From assembly GCA_023251725.1 (NCBI GenBank), contig JAHEYG010000005.1, forward strand, positions 1 through 64,000: a DNA stretch of 64,000 bases. Reading direction: 5' to 3'. Shown in pieces: positions 1 to 9,321 of the stretch (position 1 is the stretch's first letter; every line of letters begins with the position of its first letter). The stretch is from Sphingobacteriaceae bacterium (GTDB lineage: Bacteria > Bacteroidota > Bacteroidia > B-17B0 > Aurantibacillaceae). The notes under the pieces are model-generated. The model was not told the origin of the DNA, ran no database searches, and worked only from the letters and a program-made list of their open reading frames with translations. Made by a program: the position numbers and the translations under genes.

Positions 1-373
1 AACCAATCACAACTTTATAAGCGTTTCTTGCTGCGTCAATTGCTTGTGTTCCATTAGTAGTTGTTAGCGCAATAGTTTTTCCTTTTACATGATTGCCCAT
101 ATAATCGTAAGGAGAATTTCCGAAATCAAAACCTTCCAGCTTAATTGCATTTCGTTCGGCACCGGCCAACATGCCTTCTTGTTTATATTTCATTGCTTCT
201 TCAACGGTAGCAACGGGAATAATTTTTTCGGCACCGTTATGAAAAGCCACACAAATAGCAGAGGTAGCACGAAACACATCAATAATTACAACAATACTTT
301 CTTCATCTTTATAAACCGAATATAAGTGCGGCGAAAAGCAAGTATCAATTTTATATAATTTTTCTTCGCTCAA
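1..373 (-). CDS. comB: 2-phosphosulfolactate phosphatase family protein (partial, 3' end off window)
   Basis: Reading leftwards from a TTG at 373 the frame stays open to the window edge, giving about 124 residues of the N-terminal part. Residues 32-38 read DVFRATS and residues 104-109 TTTNGT, both characteristic of the ComB family, Mg-dependent phosphatases that hydrolyse 2-phosphosulfolactate to sulfolactate. In methanogens this belongs to coenzyme M synthesis; in Bacteroidota a role in sulfonate or sulfonolipid metabolism is only a guess. The TTG is the sole plausible start: an in-frame TGA lies four codons upstream and no ATG intervenes. It begins one base after the gcvT stop, so the two are almost certainly co-transcribed and translationally coupled. 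Confidence 0.85.
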   Translation of the reverse strand, partial: MSEEKLYKIDTCFSPHLYSVYKDEESIVVIIDVFRATSAICVAFHNGAEKIIPVATVEEAMKYKQEGMLAGAERNAIKLEGFDFGNSPYDYMGNHVKGKTIALTTTNGTQAIDAARNAYKVVIG

Positions 374-374
374 T

Positions 375-1457
375 TTATTTTTTCAGGAATGGAATTTTTG
401 TCACTTTAGCCTTTATTAATTTTTCGCGAATGGGAATAAATATTTCGGTATCGGCTTTCGCAAATTCGGGTTTCACATATCCCATGCCAATAGCTTTATT
501 TAAAGAAGGCGATTGAGTACCGGAAGTTACTTTCCCAATGATATTTCCTTTTGAATCGGCAATTTGATAATCGTGACGGGGAATGCCGCGATCGATCATT
601 TCAAATCCCACCAACTTACGGTCTGCACCTTGCGTCTTTTGATTTTCAATATTTTTACGGTTGGTAAAATCTTTTGTAAATTTAGTAATCCAGCCTAAAC
701 CCGCTTCAATGGGCGAAGTGGTATCATCCAAATCATTTCCGTATAAACAAAAGCCCATTTCTAAACGCAATGTATCGCGCGCACCCAATCCCACAGGTTT
801 AATATTAAATTCTTTACCTGCTTCAAAAATCGCGTCCCATATTTTTTCGGCATCGGCATTTTCAAAATAAATTTCAAAACCTCCCGCGCCTGTATAACCC
901 GTGTTAGAAATTAAAATATTATCAATGCCATTAAATTTCCCTTTCACAAATGAGTAATACGGAATATCGGCTAAATTAAAATCAGTTAGTTTTTGTAAAG
1001 TTTTTTGCGCATTGGGGCCTTGAATAGCTAGCAAAGAAGTTTTTTCGGAAATATTATGCATCTCCACTCCCCAGGTATCGTGTTGTTTAATCCAATTCCA
1101 ATCTTTATCGATGTTAGACGCATTTACTACTAACAAATATGTTTTGTTATCCATACGGTAAACCAATAAATCATCAACAATTCCTCCTTTATCATTGGGT
1201 AAACACGAATATTGCGCTTTGCCATCGGTTAAAACCGAAGCATCGTTGCTGGTTACTTTCTGAATTAAATCTAAAGCGTGATCGCCTTTTAAAATAAATT
1301 CGCCCATGTGACTCACATCAAAAACACCAACGTTGTTGCGCACCGCATTGTGTTCGTCAATTAATCCGGTATAAGAAACCGGCATGTTGTATCCTGCAAA
1401 AGGAATTAATTTTGCGCCGAGTGCAAGGTGTTTATTGTATAGAGCTGTATTTTGCAT
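375..1457 (-). CDS. gcvT: aminomethyltransferase, glycine cleavage system T protein
   Basis: A 360-residue protein of the usual GcvT length. It takes the aminomethyl group from lipoylated H protein and, with tetrahydrofolate, releases ammonia and yields 5,10-methylene-THF in the cytoplasm. The N-terminus carries the family segment with [10 protein letters not shown] and [10 protein letters not shown], the middle has [15 protein letters not shown], and then [13 protein letters not shown] and SPIEAGLGW, followed by the C-terminal barrel domain. The ATG at 1457 gives the canonical N-terminus. The H and P protein genes are not in the window; the downstream comB-like gene follows after one base. 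Codon use resembles its neighbours. Confidence 0.96.
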   Translation of the reverse strand: MQNTALYNKHLALGAKLIPFAGYNMPVSYTGLIDEHNAVRNNVGVFDVSHMGEFILKGDHALDLIQKVTSNDASVLTDGKAQYSCLPNDKGGIVDDLLVYRMDNKTYLLVVNASNIDKDWNWIKQHDTWGVEMHNISEKTSLLAIQGPNAQKTLQKLTDFNLADIPYYSFVKGKFNGIDNILISNTGYTGAGGFEIYFENADAEKIWDAIFEAGKEFNIKPVGLGARDTLRLEMGFCLYGNDLDDTTSPIEAGLGWITKFTKDFTNRKNIENQKTQGADRKLVGFEMIDRGIPRHDYQIADSKGNIIGKVTSGTQSPSLNKAIGMGYVKPEFAKADTEIFIPIREKLIKAKVTKIPFLKK

Positions 1458-1576
1458 AATAAAATATTTAAAACAAAATTACAGTTTTTATAATAAGAAT
1501 AACGAATTAAAAAAATCTAATGGAAGATTAATCATTTAGTCCTCAGTTATTTAAACCAATTAACAAAAAATAGATT

Positions 1577-1605
1577 TTTGATTGGAAAACAGAACATTAT
1601 TTTTA
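1577..1605 (+). promoter_or_regulatory. candidate Bacteroidota-type promoter for the TonB-type receptor
   Basis: TTTG at 1577-1580 and TATTTTTA at 1598-1605 are separated by 17 bases and lie about 40 bases ahead of the ATG at 1646. The pair resembles the Bacteroidota consensus (TTTG, then TAnnTTTG) with one mismatch in the -7 element and a short spacer, so this is a weak call. The rest of the 188-base divergent gap between gcvT and the receptor shows nothing else recognisable. Confidence 0.3.
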
Positions 1606-1645
1606 TGAATACGCCACGTAACCCTTCGCTATAAATTATGTTATA

Positions 1646-4408
1646 ATGCAGAATAATTTTATGAATAAATTTTTTACCGCAGTAATCATAATTTTTTTTT
1701 CTTTGGGATTGAAATCGCAATCGCTACAAATTTCGGCTAACGTGCAGGATACCCTCGCCAAATCACCTTTGCAAAATGCCATAGGAATGGTAATTCGTTT
1801 AAATGATTCTACATTAGTAAAATTTGGAAGAACCGATAAAAATGGTTTTTTTAAATTGCAAGGGTTACCCATTGACACTTACATTGTAATTATTTCGCAC
1901 CCGCAATTTGCCGATCAAACTTTTATTGTGGTGGGGAGCGAAAAACAAAATGAATTTGATTTCGGAAAAGTAATTTTACCTCCCAAAACAAATACACTTA
2001 ATGAAGTAACTATTTTTGCTTACCGCGATAAAGTGTATTACAAAGGAGATACTTTAATTTACACGGCCGATTCGTTTAAAGTGCGGCAAAATGCAACCGT
2101 TGAAGACCTGCTTAAAAAATTACCGGGTATTAGAGTAGATGCCAACGGAAAAATTACAGCGCAGGGTAAAGCGGTAGATCAGGTATTGGTGGATGGCGAC
2201 GAATTTTTTGGAAGTGACCCTACCATTGCCACAAAAAATTTAGGAGCCAATACAGTTGAGACCGTTCAGGTGTATGAAAAGAAAAATGAAAATACCGATA
2301 GTAAGGATGAGACCGTTAAGGTGATGAATTTAAAATTAAAAGACGAAGCTAAAAAAGGATATTTCGGAAAGATTAGCGGAGCCGGAGGAACCGATGCCTT
2401 GAATACAAAAAATTTTTACGAGGGAGAATTGTTGGTGAACCGTTTCAAAAAAAGTAGAAAAATTTCTTTGTTCGGCTTAGGAGCAAATAGTCCGCGCCAG
2501 GCTTTTGCATGGAGCGATGTTTTTCAATACGGACTGAACAATGAATACAATTCGTCGCAGAATGAGGATGGTAATTCGATGATGTGGTTTAACAACGATG
2601 CCGCAAGCGGTGTGCCCCAAACTTTAAAAACCGGGTTTTATTTTAATGATAAGCTTTCTAAAAAAACAAAAATAAATACTGATTATACTTATAGCAATAA
2701 TTTATTAAATACTTCGGGAAGCACTAACACACAAACTTTTTTAAATGACACTTCGTGGACGGATGCTCAAACAACAAAAGGTACTCAAACCAATGATAAG
2801 CATGGATTAAATTTAAGAGTGGTTCAAACTTTAGATTCGTTAACTGAACTAACTATTTCGCCTAACATAAAATATAATGTGAACACTAGTTTAAACAATA
2901 CCACTGATGACTTTATTAGTAAGGATAATAAATTAACACGTCAAACTAGCGTTACCAACACAAATAAAAATACAGTAAGTGATTTTACCGGATTATTAAG
3001 AGTAAACAGAAAGTTCAAGAAAAAAGACAGGAATTTAATGGTGTCGTATAACACAACCTTTCATACCGAAGAAAATTTAGGATATTTATATAGCGAAAAT
3101 CATTTTTATTCTCCGAACGATTCTATTCACGCCGTTGACCAGCAAAAGACCAATAATTATAATAAACAAGAACATCAGGGCGCCATCGTTTTCACAGAAC
3201 CCATCACCAAAAAAATAAAAATCGAATTTTCGTATGATTATCTTTTTAACAAATCGCTACAGGATAAAAGAACAAAAGATTTTAGCGGAACAGCTTACGA
3301 TTTAGAAAATGCAGCTTTAACTAATAATTTTTCTAATATCCGACAAATTCAAAGAGGGGGATTAAAATTTATTTATGATGTGAAAAAATTTCGTTTCTCT
3401 GTTGGTTCGCGGTACAGACAAGTAATGCAAAGCAGTTTAAATGTAAGCACAGGCAAAACTTTATCACAAACTGTAAATAATATTTTACCTTATGCCGGAG
3501 CAAGATTTCGTTTGAGCGATAACAAAAATATTAATATTGATTACAGTACTTCATCGCAGCAACCTGAATTAACGCAGTTGCAGCCTATTTTTGATAATAC
3601 AAATCCAAATCGATTAACTATTGGTAATCCTTCGCTTAAACCAAATTTTGTTCAGGAGGTAAATATTAATTTTTATTCTTTTAAACCGATAAGCAATCGA
3701 AACTTTTACGGTGGTGCAAATTTTTCTTCCACCAACGATGCTATTACTTATACCAGTATATTAGATAATTCGGGAATTTCCACTTCGCAACCTGTAAACG
3801 TAAATGGTAATTATAATATGAACGGTTATTTAGGACTTCGACTACCAATTATTAAACAACTTTTCAAGTTAGACCCTAATTTAAATGCCAGCTACTTTAA
3901 CAATATAAATTATATTAACGGAGCGTTAAATGTTACCACTCAGCAATCTTATAGCGGTGGCGGCGATATTTCGCACGATGGTGATAAACTTTCTTTTCAG
4001 GTGGGAGGTAATTACAGTTATAATAAGCCTTCTTCTACCATCAGCAGTCAGAGCAATCAACCTTACAATTCGTACTCGCTGTCCGGAGAAATATCTTATA
4101 AGTTTCCAAAAAAATTTACTATTAGCACCGATGCGGTCTATAATAATAACAGCAAGCGTAGTGACGGTTATAATATTAGTTATGTTATTTGGAATGCCGA
4201 GATCAGTAAAATGTTTTTTAAGAATGAAAATTTAATTCTTTCTTTAAACGCTTATGATATTTTAAATCAGAACATAAGTGCCAAAAGAACGATAATGGAT
4301 AACCGAATTGTAGATTCTAAAAATCAAATCATAAAACAATATTTTTTAATAAAATTAACCTGGAAATTTAACAGCAACAAAACAAAAGAGGAAGAGAATG
4401 AATTTTAG
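1646..4408 (+). CDS. TonB-dependent receptor-like outer membrane beta-barrel protein (OMP_b-brl_3 type)
   Basis: A 920-residue protein with an N-terminal signal peptide (hydrophobic stretch about residues 6-24, ending KSQS), a carboxypeptidase-regulatory-like Ig fold (about 26-95, with NAIGMVIRLNDSTLVKFGRT), a TonB plug-like segment (about 120-200, with VEDLLKKLPGIRVDANGKI and VDQVLVDGDEFFG) and a long C-terminal barrel rich in alternating aromatic strands. It should sit in the outer membrane and import or bind a substrate that cannot be named. A second ATG at 1661 (residue 6) is an alternative start. The stop overlaps the start of the GLPGLI gene downstream by 11 bases, indicating one operon; this pairing recurs across Bacteroidota. 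Confidence 0.88.
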   Translation: MQNNFMNKFFTAVIIIFFSLGLKSQSLQISANVQDTLAKSPLQNAIGMVIRLNDSTLVKFGRTDKNGFFKLQGLPIDTYIVIISHPQFADQTFIVVGSEKQNEFDFGKVILPPKTNTLNEVTIFAYRDKVYYKGDTLIYTADSFKVRQNATVEDLLKKLPGIRVDANGKITAQGKAVDQVLVDGDEFFGSDPTIATKNLGANTVETVQVYEKKNENTDSKDETVKVMNLKLKDEAKKGYFGKISGAGGTDALNTKNFYEGELLVNRFKKSRKISLFGLGANSPRQAFAWSDVFQYGLNNEYNSSQNEDGNSMMWFNNDAASGVPQTLKTGFYFNDKLSKKTKINTDYTYSNNLLNTSGSTNTQTFLNDTSWTDAQTTKGTQTNDKHGLNLRVVQTLDSLTELTISPNIKYNVNTSLNNTTDDFISKDNKLTRQTSVTNTNKNTVSDFTGLLRVNRKFKKKDRNLMVSYNTTFHTEENLGYLYSENHFYSPNDSIHAVDQQKTNNYNKQEHQGAIVFTEPITKKIKIEFSYDYLFNKSLQDKRTKDFSGTAYDLENAALTNNFSNIRQIQRGGLKFIYDVKKFRFSVGSRYRQVMQSSLNVSTGKTLSQTVNNILPYAGARFRLSDNKNINIDYSTSSQQPELTQLQPIFDNTNPNRLTIGNPSLKPNFVQEVNINFYSFKPISNRNFYGGANFSSTNDAITYTSILDNSGISTSQPVNVNGNYNMNGYLGLRLPIIKQLFKLDPNLNASYFNNINYINGALNVTTQQSYSGGGDISHDGDKLSFQVGGNYSYNKPSSTISSQSNQPYNSYSLSGEISYKFPKKFTISTDAVYNNNSKRSDGYNISYVIWNAEISKMFFKNENLILSLNAYDILNQNISAKRTIMDNRIVDSKNQIIKQYFLIKLTWKFNSNKTKEEENEF

Positions 4409-5120
4409 AAAAAACACATTTTTTATTTTATTATTTACGTTAACGCTGAATATTTTTTCGCAAATTAAAAGTGGAAAAGTAACTTACGAACGAAGAACTA
4501 ATTTATTTAAAAAATTTAAAGACAGCGATACAAAAGATTGGTTGGGGGAAGCCAACAAAAACAAAATAGATATTTTTGAATTATTTTTTAACGACACCGC
4601 TTCTGCTTTTAAACCTCAGGAAAGTGAGTTAAGAGACAGAATGGATTGGGCCACAGCCAAAAATATTGTTTACCAGAATTTTAATAGCAGAAGAAAATTT
4701 ACAATTAAAAGTTTATGGGGAGAGGCGCTGCCAATAAAAGATACTCTGCTCATCCGTAAATGGAAAATGACCGACGCTAGCCGTAAAATTGCAGGATACA
4801 ATTGCCGTAAAGCCGTTTGTAAAATAAATGATACTACCCGAATTTACGCATGGTTTGCTCAGGAATTAGAAGCGAGTACGGGCCCTGAAAGTTTTAACGG
4901 TTTACCGGGAGTAATTTTAGGATTAGCCACCGAAGATGGGGGAGTAGTCTATTTTGCAAAAAAAGTGGAAGTAATAAAACCAGACTTAGCGACCATTGCT
5001 CCGGCTAAAACAAAAGGAAAAATTTATACCGAAAAAGAATTGCGTGCCCGAATGGTAAAAGAGTACGGAAAAGAAAAATGGGGTAAAGATATGATAAAAA
5101 GTTTTTTTGATGTTTGGTAG
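4398..5120 (+). CDS. GLPGLI family protein
   Basis: A 240-residue exported protein with an N-terminal signal peptide (about residues 6-21, ending IFSQ). The family-naming motif is visible as FNGLPGVILGLATEDGG at about residues 165-181, followed by the usual strand VVYFAKKVEV. GLPGLI proteins are periplasmic or surface proteins of unknown function found beside OMP_b-brl_3-type receptors, as here. The ATG lies inside the last codons of the receptor gene, so translational coupling is likely. The C-terminus is Lys-rich and ends FFDVW. No enzymatic motif is visible. Confidence 0.88.
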   Translation: MNFRKNTFFILLFTLTLNIFSQIKSGKVTYERRTNLFKKFKDSDTKDWLGEANKNKIDIFELFFNDTASAFKPQESELRDRMDWATAKNIVYQNFNSRRKFTIKSLWGEALPIKDTLLIRKWKMTDASRKIAGYNCRKAVCKINDTTRIYAWFAQELEASTGPESFNGLPGVILGLATEDGGVVYFAKKVEVIKPDLATIAPAKTKGKIYTEKELRARMVKEYGKEKWGKDMIKSFFDVW

Positions 5121-5165
5121 GAAATGCCTGAAAGCTGAAGCCTAAAACAAAAATCTTTAAGAAAA

Positions 5166-5933
5166 TTATTTTTTTGAAATGGCTGTAGAAATTAAATACT
5201 CGCGATTCATGCGCGCAATATTTTCGAGTGAAATGCTTTTCGGGCATTCCGCTTCGCAAGCGCCGGTGTTAGTACAATTACCAAAACCTTCTTCATCCAT
5301 TTGATGCACCATGTCCCAAACACGCTGCTGCGCTTCAATTTTTCCCTGAGGCAATAAAGCCAACTGAGAAACTTTTGCAGAAACAAATAACATGGCCGAA
5401 CTGTTTTTACAAGCCGCCACACAAGCTCCGCAACCAATACAAGCCGCTGCTTCAAACGCTTCGTCCGCCTCCGGTTTCGGAATTAAAATATTGTTGGCAT
5501 CTTTTGCATTTCCGGTATTTACCGAAACAAATCCACCGGCCGCCATAATTCTATCGAAGGAAGAACGGTCAACCGCTAAATCTTTTATCACCGGAAATGC
5601 TGCGCTTCTCCACGGCTCAACAACAATTGTATCGCCATCTTTAAAACTGCGCATGTGTAACTGACAAGTTGTAACGCCTTGCTTTGGTCCGTGCGGACGA
5701 CCATTAATATACATGCTGCACATTCCGCAAATTCCTTCACGGCAATCGTGGTCAAATGCAATTGGTTCTTTACCGTCGCTAATCAATCCTTCGTTAACCA
5801 CATCGAACATTTCGAGAAACGACATATCGGGCGAAATACCTTTTGCGTTATAAGTTTCAAATTTACCTTTGGTATCTTTGTTTTTTTGTTTCCACACTTT
5901 TAGTGTGAGGTTCATGTTTGAAGTAGTGCTCAT
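5166..5933 (-). CDS. sdhB: succinate dehydrogenase / fumarate reductase iron-sulfur subunit
   Basis: A 255-residue electron-transfer subunit of complex II. The N-terminal ferredoxin domain has the 2Fe-2S ligands in [15 protein letters not shown] with the last Cys in TTCQLHM. The C-terminal domain has [12 protein letters not shown] and [14 protein letters not shown], which ligate the 4Fe-4S and 3Fe-4S clusters. The protein passes electrons from the SdhA flavin to the membrane cytochrome b. It is the last gene of an sdhC-sdhA-sdhB operon, but is separated from sdhA by about 470 bases that hold an inserted small gene and its flanking repeats, an unusually long gap for this operon. Confidence 0.96.
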   Translation of the reverse strand: MSTTSNMNLTLKVWKQKNKDTKGKFETYNAKGISPDMSFLEMFDVVNEGLISDGKEPIAFDHDCREGICGMCSMYINGRPHGPKQGVTTCQLHMRSFKDGDTIVVEPWRSAAFPVIKDLAVDRSSFDRIMAAGGFVSVNTGNAKDANNILIPKPEADEAFEAAACIGCGACVAACKNSSAMLFVSAKVSQLALLPQGKIEAQQRVWDMVHQMDEEGFGNCTNTGACEAECPKSISLENIARMNREYLISTAISKK

Positions 5934-5940
5934 AATTTTG

Positions 5941-5970
5941 GTGTTTAGTGCCTAGTGATTAGTGCCTAGT
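5941..5970 (+). repeat. left inverted repeat of the four-helix-bundle insertion
   Basis: A degenerate block built from TAGTG/TTAGTG units, lying immediately before the sdhB start. The 16-mer AGTGCCTAGTGATTAG at 5947-5962 recurs in inverted orientation on the other side of the small gene with one mismatch (see 6370-6408). The block occupies the sdhB leader and so could affect its translation or processing. Confidence 0.75.
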
Positions 5971-5994
5971 TGGCAGAATCATAAACAAATATTA

Positions 5995-6360
5995 TTAATT
6001 TTTATTTTCAAGTGAATTAATTAAAGCGTGAAGCATTTTTATTTCTTCATCAACTAATTGTCTGCATTTTATTATTTCATTATCCTTAACAAATTCTAAT
6101 CTTGTTGCCAAAATTGCGCCGGATAAAACTTCTGCTGCACTTCCTTTAGCTATTCTGAGTTGATTAACAAATGTTTTTGTTGTTTTAACCGAGCCTTCAG
6201 AAATATTCAAGGAAACAGAATTGGATGCCCTCCTAATTTGGGAAGTCAGCCCAAAAATTTCTTCTTTTGGAAATTTTGCGCTCAGCTTATAAACTTCCAC
6301 AGAAAGGTCAATCGCCTTTTGCCAAACTATCAAATCTTCAAATGAATTTATTTTTCCCAT
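5995..6360 (-). CDS. four helix bundle protein (S23 / 23S rRNA intervening-sequence protein family)
   Basis: A 121-residue protein, entirely helical by composition, with the family signature FEDLIVWQKAIDLSVEVY near the N-terminus, then FPKEEIFGLTSQIRRASNSV and LNISEGS, and a final helix ending INSLENKN. Relatives are encoded by 23S rRNA intervening sequences and by stand-alone genes scattered in Bacteroidota genomes; the Avd accessory protein of diversity-generating retroelements is related. I chose the ATG at 6360 rather than the GTG at 6372 because the family starts a few residues before FEDL. It interrupts the sdh operon between sdhA and sdhB in the same orientation and is bracketed by inverted repeats, so it looks like an inserted element rather than an sdh component. 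Its molecular function is unknown. Confidence 0.85.
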   Translation of the reverse strand: MGKINSFEDLIVWQKAIDLSVEVYKLSAKFPKEEIFGLTSQIRRASNSVSLNISEGSVKTTKTFVNQLRIAKGSAAEVLSGAILATRLEFVKDNEIIKCRQLVDEEIKMLHALINSLENKN

Positions 6361-6369
6361 AATAAAAAA

Positions 6370-6408
6370 CACTAATCACTAAACTCTAACCACTAGGCAC
6401 TCCTAGTT
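6370..6408 (-). repeat. right inverted repeat of the four-helix-bundle insertion
   Basis: Read on the minus strand this contains AGTGCCTAGTGGTTAG, which matches 15 of 16 bases of the left copy at 5947-5962 in opposite orientation, and also TAGTGATTAGTG, which is present in the left block too. It runs into the sdhA stop codon (TAA at 6407-6409), so the element abuts or slightly overlaps the end of sdhA without breaking it. Confidence 0.75.
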
Positions 6409-8395
6409 AAGCATAATTCCTCTGCGCGAGTTTAATATTTTCAAATTTTAATTCTTCTTTGTGTAATTCAAAATCACTAACGCCTTTGTATTCCCAGGCG
6501 GCAACAAATGCAAAATTATCATCGTCGCGTTTTGCTTCGCCTTCTGCGGTTTGATATTCTTCGCGGAAATGTCCGCCGCAACTTTCGTTTCTTTGCAAGG
6601 CATCTTTACACATTAATTCTCCCAGCTCAATAAAATCTGCTACACGATGTGCTTTTTCAAGCTCAGGATTAAATTCATTGGCTTCTCCGGTAACGCGAAC
6701 ATCTTTCCAAAATTCTTCACGCAGTTTTTGTATTTCGGAAATGGCTTGTGTTAATCCTTCTTTGTTACGCGCCATGCCGCATTTGTCCCACATAATTCTT
6801 CCTAAACGTTTATGAAAATTATCTACAGATTTAGTTCCTTTTATGGAAAATAATTTATTTATTCTTTCCTGAACATCCGCTTCTGCTTTTACAAACGCTT
6901 CGTTATCGGTAGGAATTGATTTAGTACGAATTTCTTCGGATAAATATTCGCCAATGGTATAAGGAATAACAAAATAACCATCTGCTAATCCCTGCATCAG
7001 TGCCGATGCACCCAAACGGTTAGCTCCGTGATCAGAAAAATTTGCTTCTCCTAACGCGTACAATCCCGGAATGGTGGTCATCAAATTATAATCTACCCAC
7101 AATCCTCCCATGGTATAATGCACGGCAGGATAAATGCGCATTGGTAATTCGTACGGATCTTCGCCCGTAATTTGTTTGTACATGTCAAATAAGTTTCCGT
7201 ATTTTTCTTTCACCACTTCTTTCCCTAATTTAATTATTTGTTCTTTAGTGGGATTATGAATGTTGTGTTTGCTCACTTCAATTTTTCCGTAACGCTCGGT
7301 GTTCGCTGCAAAATCTAAATACACTGCCATTTTACTTGTGCCCACTCCGTAACCCGCATCGCATCTTTCTTTTGCAGCACGCGAAGCCACATCGCGCGGA
7401 ACTAAATTTCCGAAGGCGGGATATCTTCTCTCCAAATAATAATCTCGTTCTTCTTCCGGAATTTCATTGGCTTTACGGTTATCATCTTTCTTTTTCGGAA
7501 CCCAAATTCTTCCATCATTACGCAACGATTCGCTCATCAACGTTAATTTCGACTGATGATCGCCGCTCACGGGAATACAAGTAGGATGAATTTGTGTGTA
7601 ACACGGATTTCCAAAAAATGCCCCTTTCTTATGCGCTTTCCACGCTGCTGTTACATTGCAACCCATAGCGTTGGTAGATAAATAAAACACATTACCATAA
7701 CCGCCGGTGCATAATAAAACAGCATGACCAAAATGTCTTTCTAACTGTCCCGAAACAAGGTCACGGGCAATAATTCCTCTTGCTTTTCCGTCAATCATCA
7801 CCACATCCATCATTTCGTGACGCGATAACATTGTAACGGCGCCCATTCCAATTTGTCGCGATAAAGCGCTGTACGCTCCTAATAATAATTGTTGTCCGGT
7901 TTGTCCTGCTGCATAAAAAGTTCGTTGTACTTGTGTACCGCCAAAACTTCTGTTGCTTAATGTTCCGCCATACTCACGCGCAAACGGTACGCCTTGCGCC
8001 ACGCATTGGTCAATAATATTTCCTGAAACTTCTGCTAAGCGATGAACATTTCCTTCTCGTGCGCGGTAATCTCCACCTTTAATTGTATCGTAAAACAGTC
8101 TGTAAACACTGTCACCATCATTCTGATAATTTTTTGCTGCGTTAACTCCGCCTTGTGCCGCAATACTGTGCGCGCGACGCGGCGAATCCTGAAAACAAAA
8201 TACTTTTACTTTATATCCCATTTCTGCCAATGAGGCCGCGGCCGATGAACCGGCTAATCCGGAACCCACCACAATAATTTCGAGATTGCGTTTGTTAGCA
8301 GGGTTTACTAAATGAACGGTGGAACGAAACTTGGTCCACTTCGTTTCTAATTCCCCGGGAGGAATCTTAGCGTTTAATTTCGGAGAACTTGCCAT
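6407..8395 (-). CDS. sdhA: succinate dehydrogenase / fumarate reductase flavoprotein subunit
   Basis: A 662-residue catalytic subunit that oxidises succinate to fumarate. The FAD-binding Rossmann fold starts at residue 40 with the glycine motif [10 protein letters not shown], and [15 protein letters not shown] at 73-87 includes the His position (76) used for covalent flavin attachment in the family. IHPTCIP and the later [16 protein letters not shown] belong to the substrate and FAD-binding regions. It is longer than the roughly 590-residue E. coli protein, matching the Bacteroidota form paired with a single cytochrome b558-type subunit. It lies 92 bases downstream of sdhC, a gap that carries short repeats. 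Confidence 0.97.
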   Translation of the reverse strand: MASSPKLNAKIPPGELETKWTKFRSTVHLVNPANKRNLEIIVVGSGLAGSSAAASLAEMGYKVKVFCFQDSPRRAHSIAAQGGVNAAKNYQNDGDSVYRLFYDTIKGGDYRAREGNVHRLAEVSGNIIDQCVAQGVPFAREYGGTLSNRSFGGTQVQRTFYAAGQTGQQLLLGAYSALSRQIGMGAVTMLSRHEMMDVVMIDGKARGIIARDLVSGQLERHFGHAVLLCTGGYGNVFYLSTNAMGCNVTAAWKAHKKGAFFGNPCYTQIHPTCIPVSGDHQSKLTLMSESLRNDGRIWVPKKKDDNRKANEIPEEERDYYLERRYPAFGNLVPRDVASRAAKERCDAGYGVGTSKMAVYLDFAANTERYGKIEVSKHNIHNPTKEQIIKLGKEVVKEKYGNLFDMYKQITGEDPYELPMRIYPAVHYTMGGLWVDYNLMTTIPGLYALGEANFSDHGANRLGASALMQGLADGYFVIPYTIGEYLSEEIRTKSIPTDNEAFVKAEADVQERINKLFSIKGTKSVDNFHKRLGRIMWDKCGMARNKEGLTQAISEIQKLREEFWKDVRVTGEANEFNPELEKAHRVADFIELGELMCKDALQRNESCGGHFREEYQTAEGEAKRDDDNFAFVAAWEYKGVSDFELHKEELKFENIKLAQRNYA

Positions 8396-8402
8396 ATAAA
8401 TT

Positions 8403-8485
8403 AATTAGTGAGGTGTGAATTGGTGAAATGTGAGTTAAATTATTTAATTTTTTTTATTTATACCGAAGGCACTCCTCCGGAGCAA
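8403..8485. repeat. short repeat block in the sdhC-sdhA gap
   Basis: The gap holds two kinds of repetitive sequence: a GTGA/TTGGTGAA-rich stretch at about 8405-8436, reminiscent of the TTAGTG blocks around the inserted gene at 5.9-6.4 kb, and, at 8461-8483, CCGAAGG followed by the perfect 8-base palindrome CTCCGGAG. The second could fold into a small hairpin. Neither encodes a protein. Their effect on the operon mRNA is unknown. Confidence 0.4.
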
Positions 8486-8487
8486 TT

Positions 8488-9177
8488 TTATTTTATCCAT
8501 TCCATGTAAATGGAAATTGGCATTAAAGCAAAAATTAAGGGAACTATAATTGAAAATGCAACTCCAATTTTTTTAATAAGCGGTGTGTATTTCTTATGAT
8601 TTAATCCTAATGTTTGAAACGCCGATTGAAATCCGTGCAGCAAATGATATCCCAGCGAAACCATTGATAAAGAATATAAAATTACCACCCATAAATTCTC
8701 GAACGTTTCTTTCATTTCGTCGAACATGGTTTCTTGTCCGGGTAAAGCATGTTCTTTTGTGTGCGCTAAATGATTGGTAAAACGACTTACTATCCAAAAA
8801 TGACTTAAGTGAATAATTAAAAACATTAAAATTAAAGTTCCTAATAAACCCATCCATCGACTGTACCATTTAGAATTGGCGGCGCCATCATAAGAATCGT
8901 ATTGTATTGGGCGCGCTTTACGGTTATCGAGAGTGAGTATGAGCGCCTGAAAAATGTGTAAAATAATTCCGGCGAATAAAACAATTTCCATGGCGCGGAT
9001 AATCCAGTTGGTGCCCATAAATTCGCAACCGAGATCAAAAGTATGACCCCCATCGTTTATAAAAATTAGCGCGTTAACAAAACAATGCACTATTAAGAAT
9101 GAAATTAAAAACAAGCCAGTAATGCCCATTAAAAATTTTTTGCCGATAGATGATTTAAGAAATCCGGAGTTACTCAT
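8488..9177 (-). CDS. sdhC: succinate dehydrogenase cytochrome b subunit (b558-type, diheme)
   Basis: A 229-residue integral membrane protein with five predicted helices (about residues 12-35, 58-80, 108-130, 160-182 and 202-222). It anchors SdhA/SdhB and passes electrons to menaquinone. Histidines lie in or near the helices (LIVHCFVNAL, ILHIFQALIL, IIHLSHFWIV, GYHLLHGFQSAF), as expected for the single-subunit diheme type known from Wolinella and Bacteroidota. It is the first gene of the operon, with a candidate promoter just upstream, and no separate SdhD is present, consistent with this type. Confidence 0.93.
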   Translation of the reverse strand: MSNSGFLKSSIGKKFLMGITGLFLISFLIVHCFVNALIFINDGGHTFDLGCEFMGTNWIIRAMEIVLFAGIILHIFQALILTLDNRKARPIQYDSYDGAANSKWYSRWMGLLGTLILMFLIIHLSHFWIVSRFTNHLAHTKEHALPGQETMFDEMKETFENLWVVILYSLSMVSLGYHLLHGFQSAFQTLGLNHKKYTPLIKKIGVAFSIIVPLIFALMPISIYMEWIK

Positions 9178-9211
9178 AAAATAAAATTTGTCAGGTATAA
9201 AAATAACATTG

Positions 9212-9243
9212 TAAATGTATAATTACAAATGAATTTTAGCAAT
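9212..9243 (-). promoter_or_regulatory. candidate promoter of the sdhC-sdhA-sdhB operon
   Basis: On the minus strand an ATTG (9243-9240) is followed after 20 bases by TACATTTA (9219-9212), close to the Bacteroidota -33/-7 arrangement with one mismatch in the last base of the -7 box. It would give a leader of about 30 bases before the sdhC ATG at 9177. Confidence 0.35.
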
Positions 9244-9321
9244 AAAAATGAAGATAATTTGGGATAAAAATTAAAGAATAGTTTAAAACCTTAAATAATA
9301 AGCGAATAGAAGAAATAAAAT

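Noticed and set aside
661-870. Plus-strand open frame inside gcvT as a gene
   Set aside because: It is an opposite-strand frame within a well supported gene; composition and lack of motifs show it to be a shadow.
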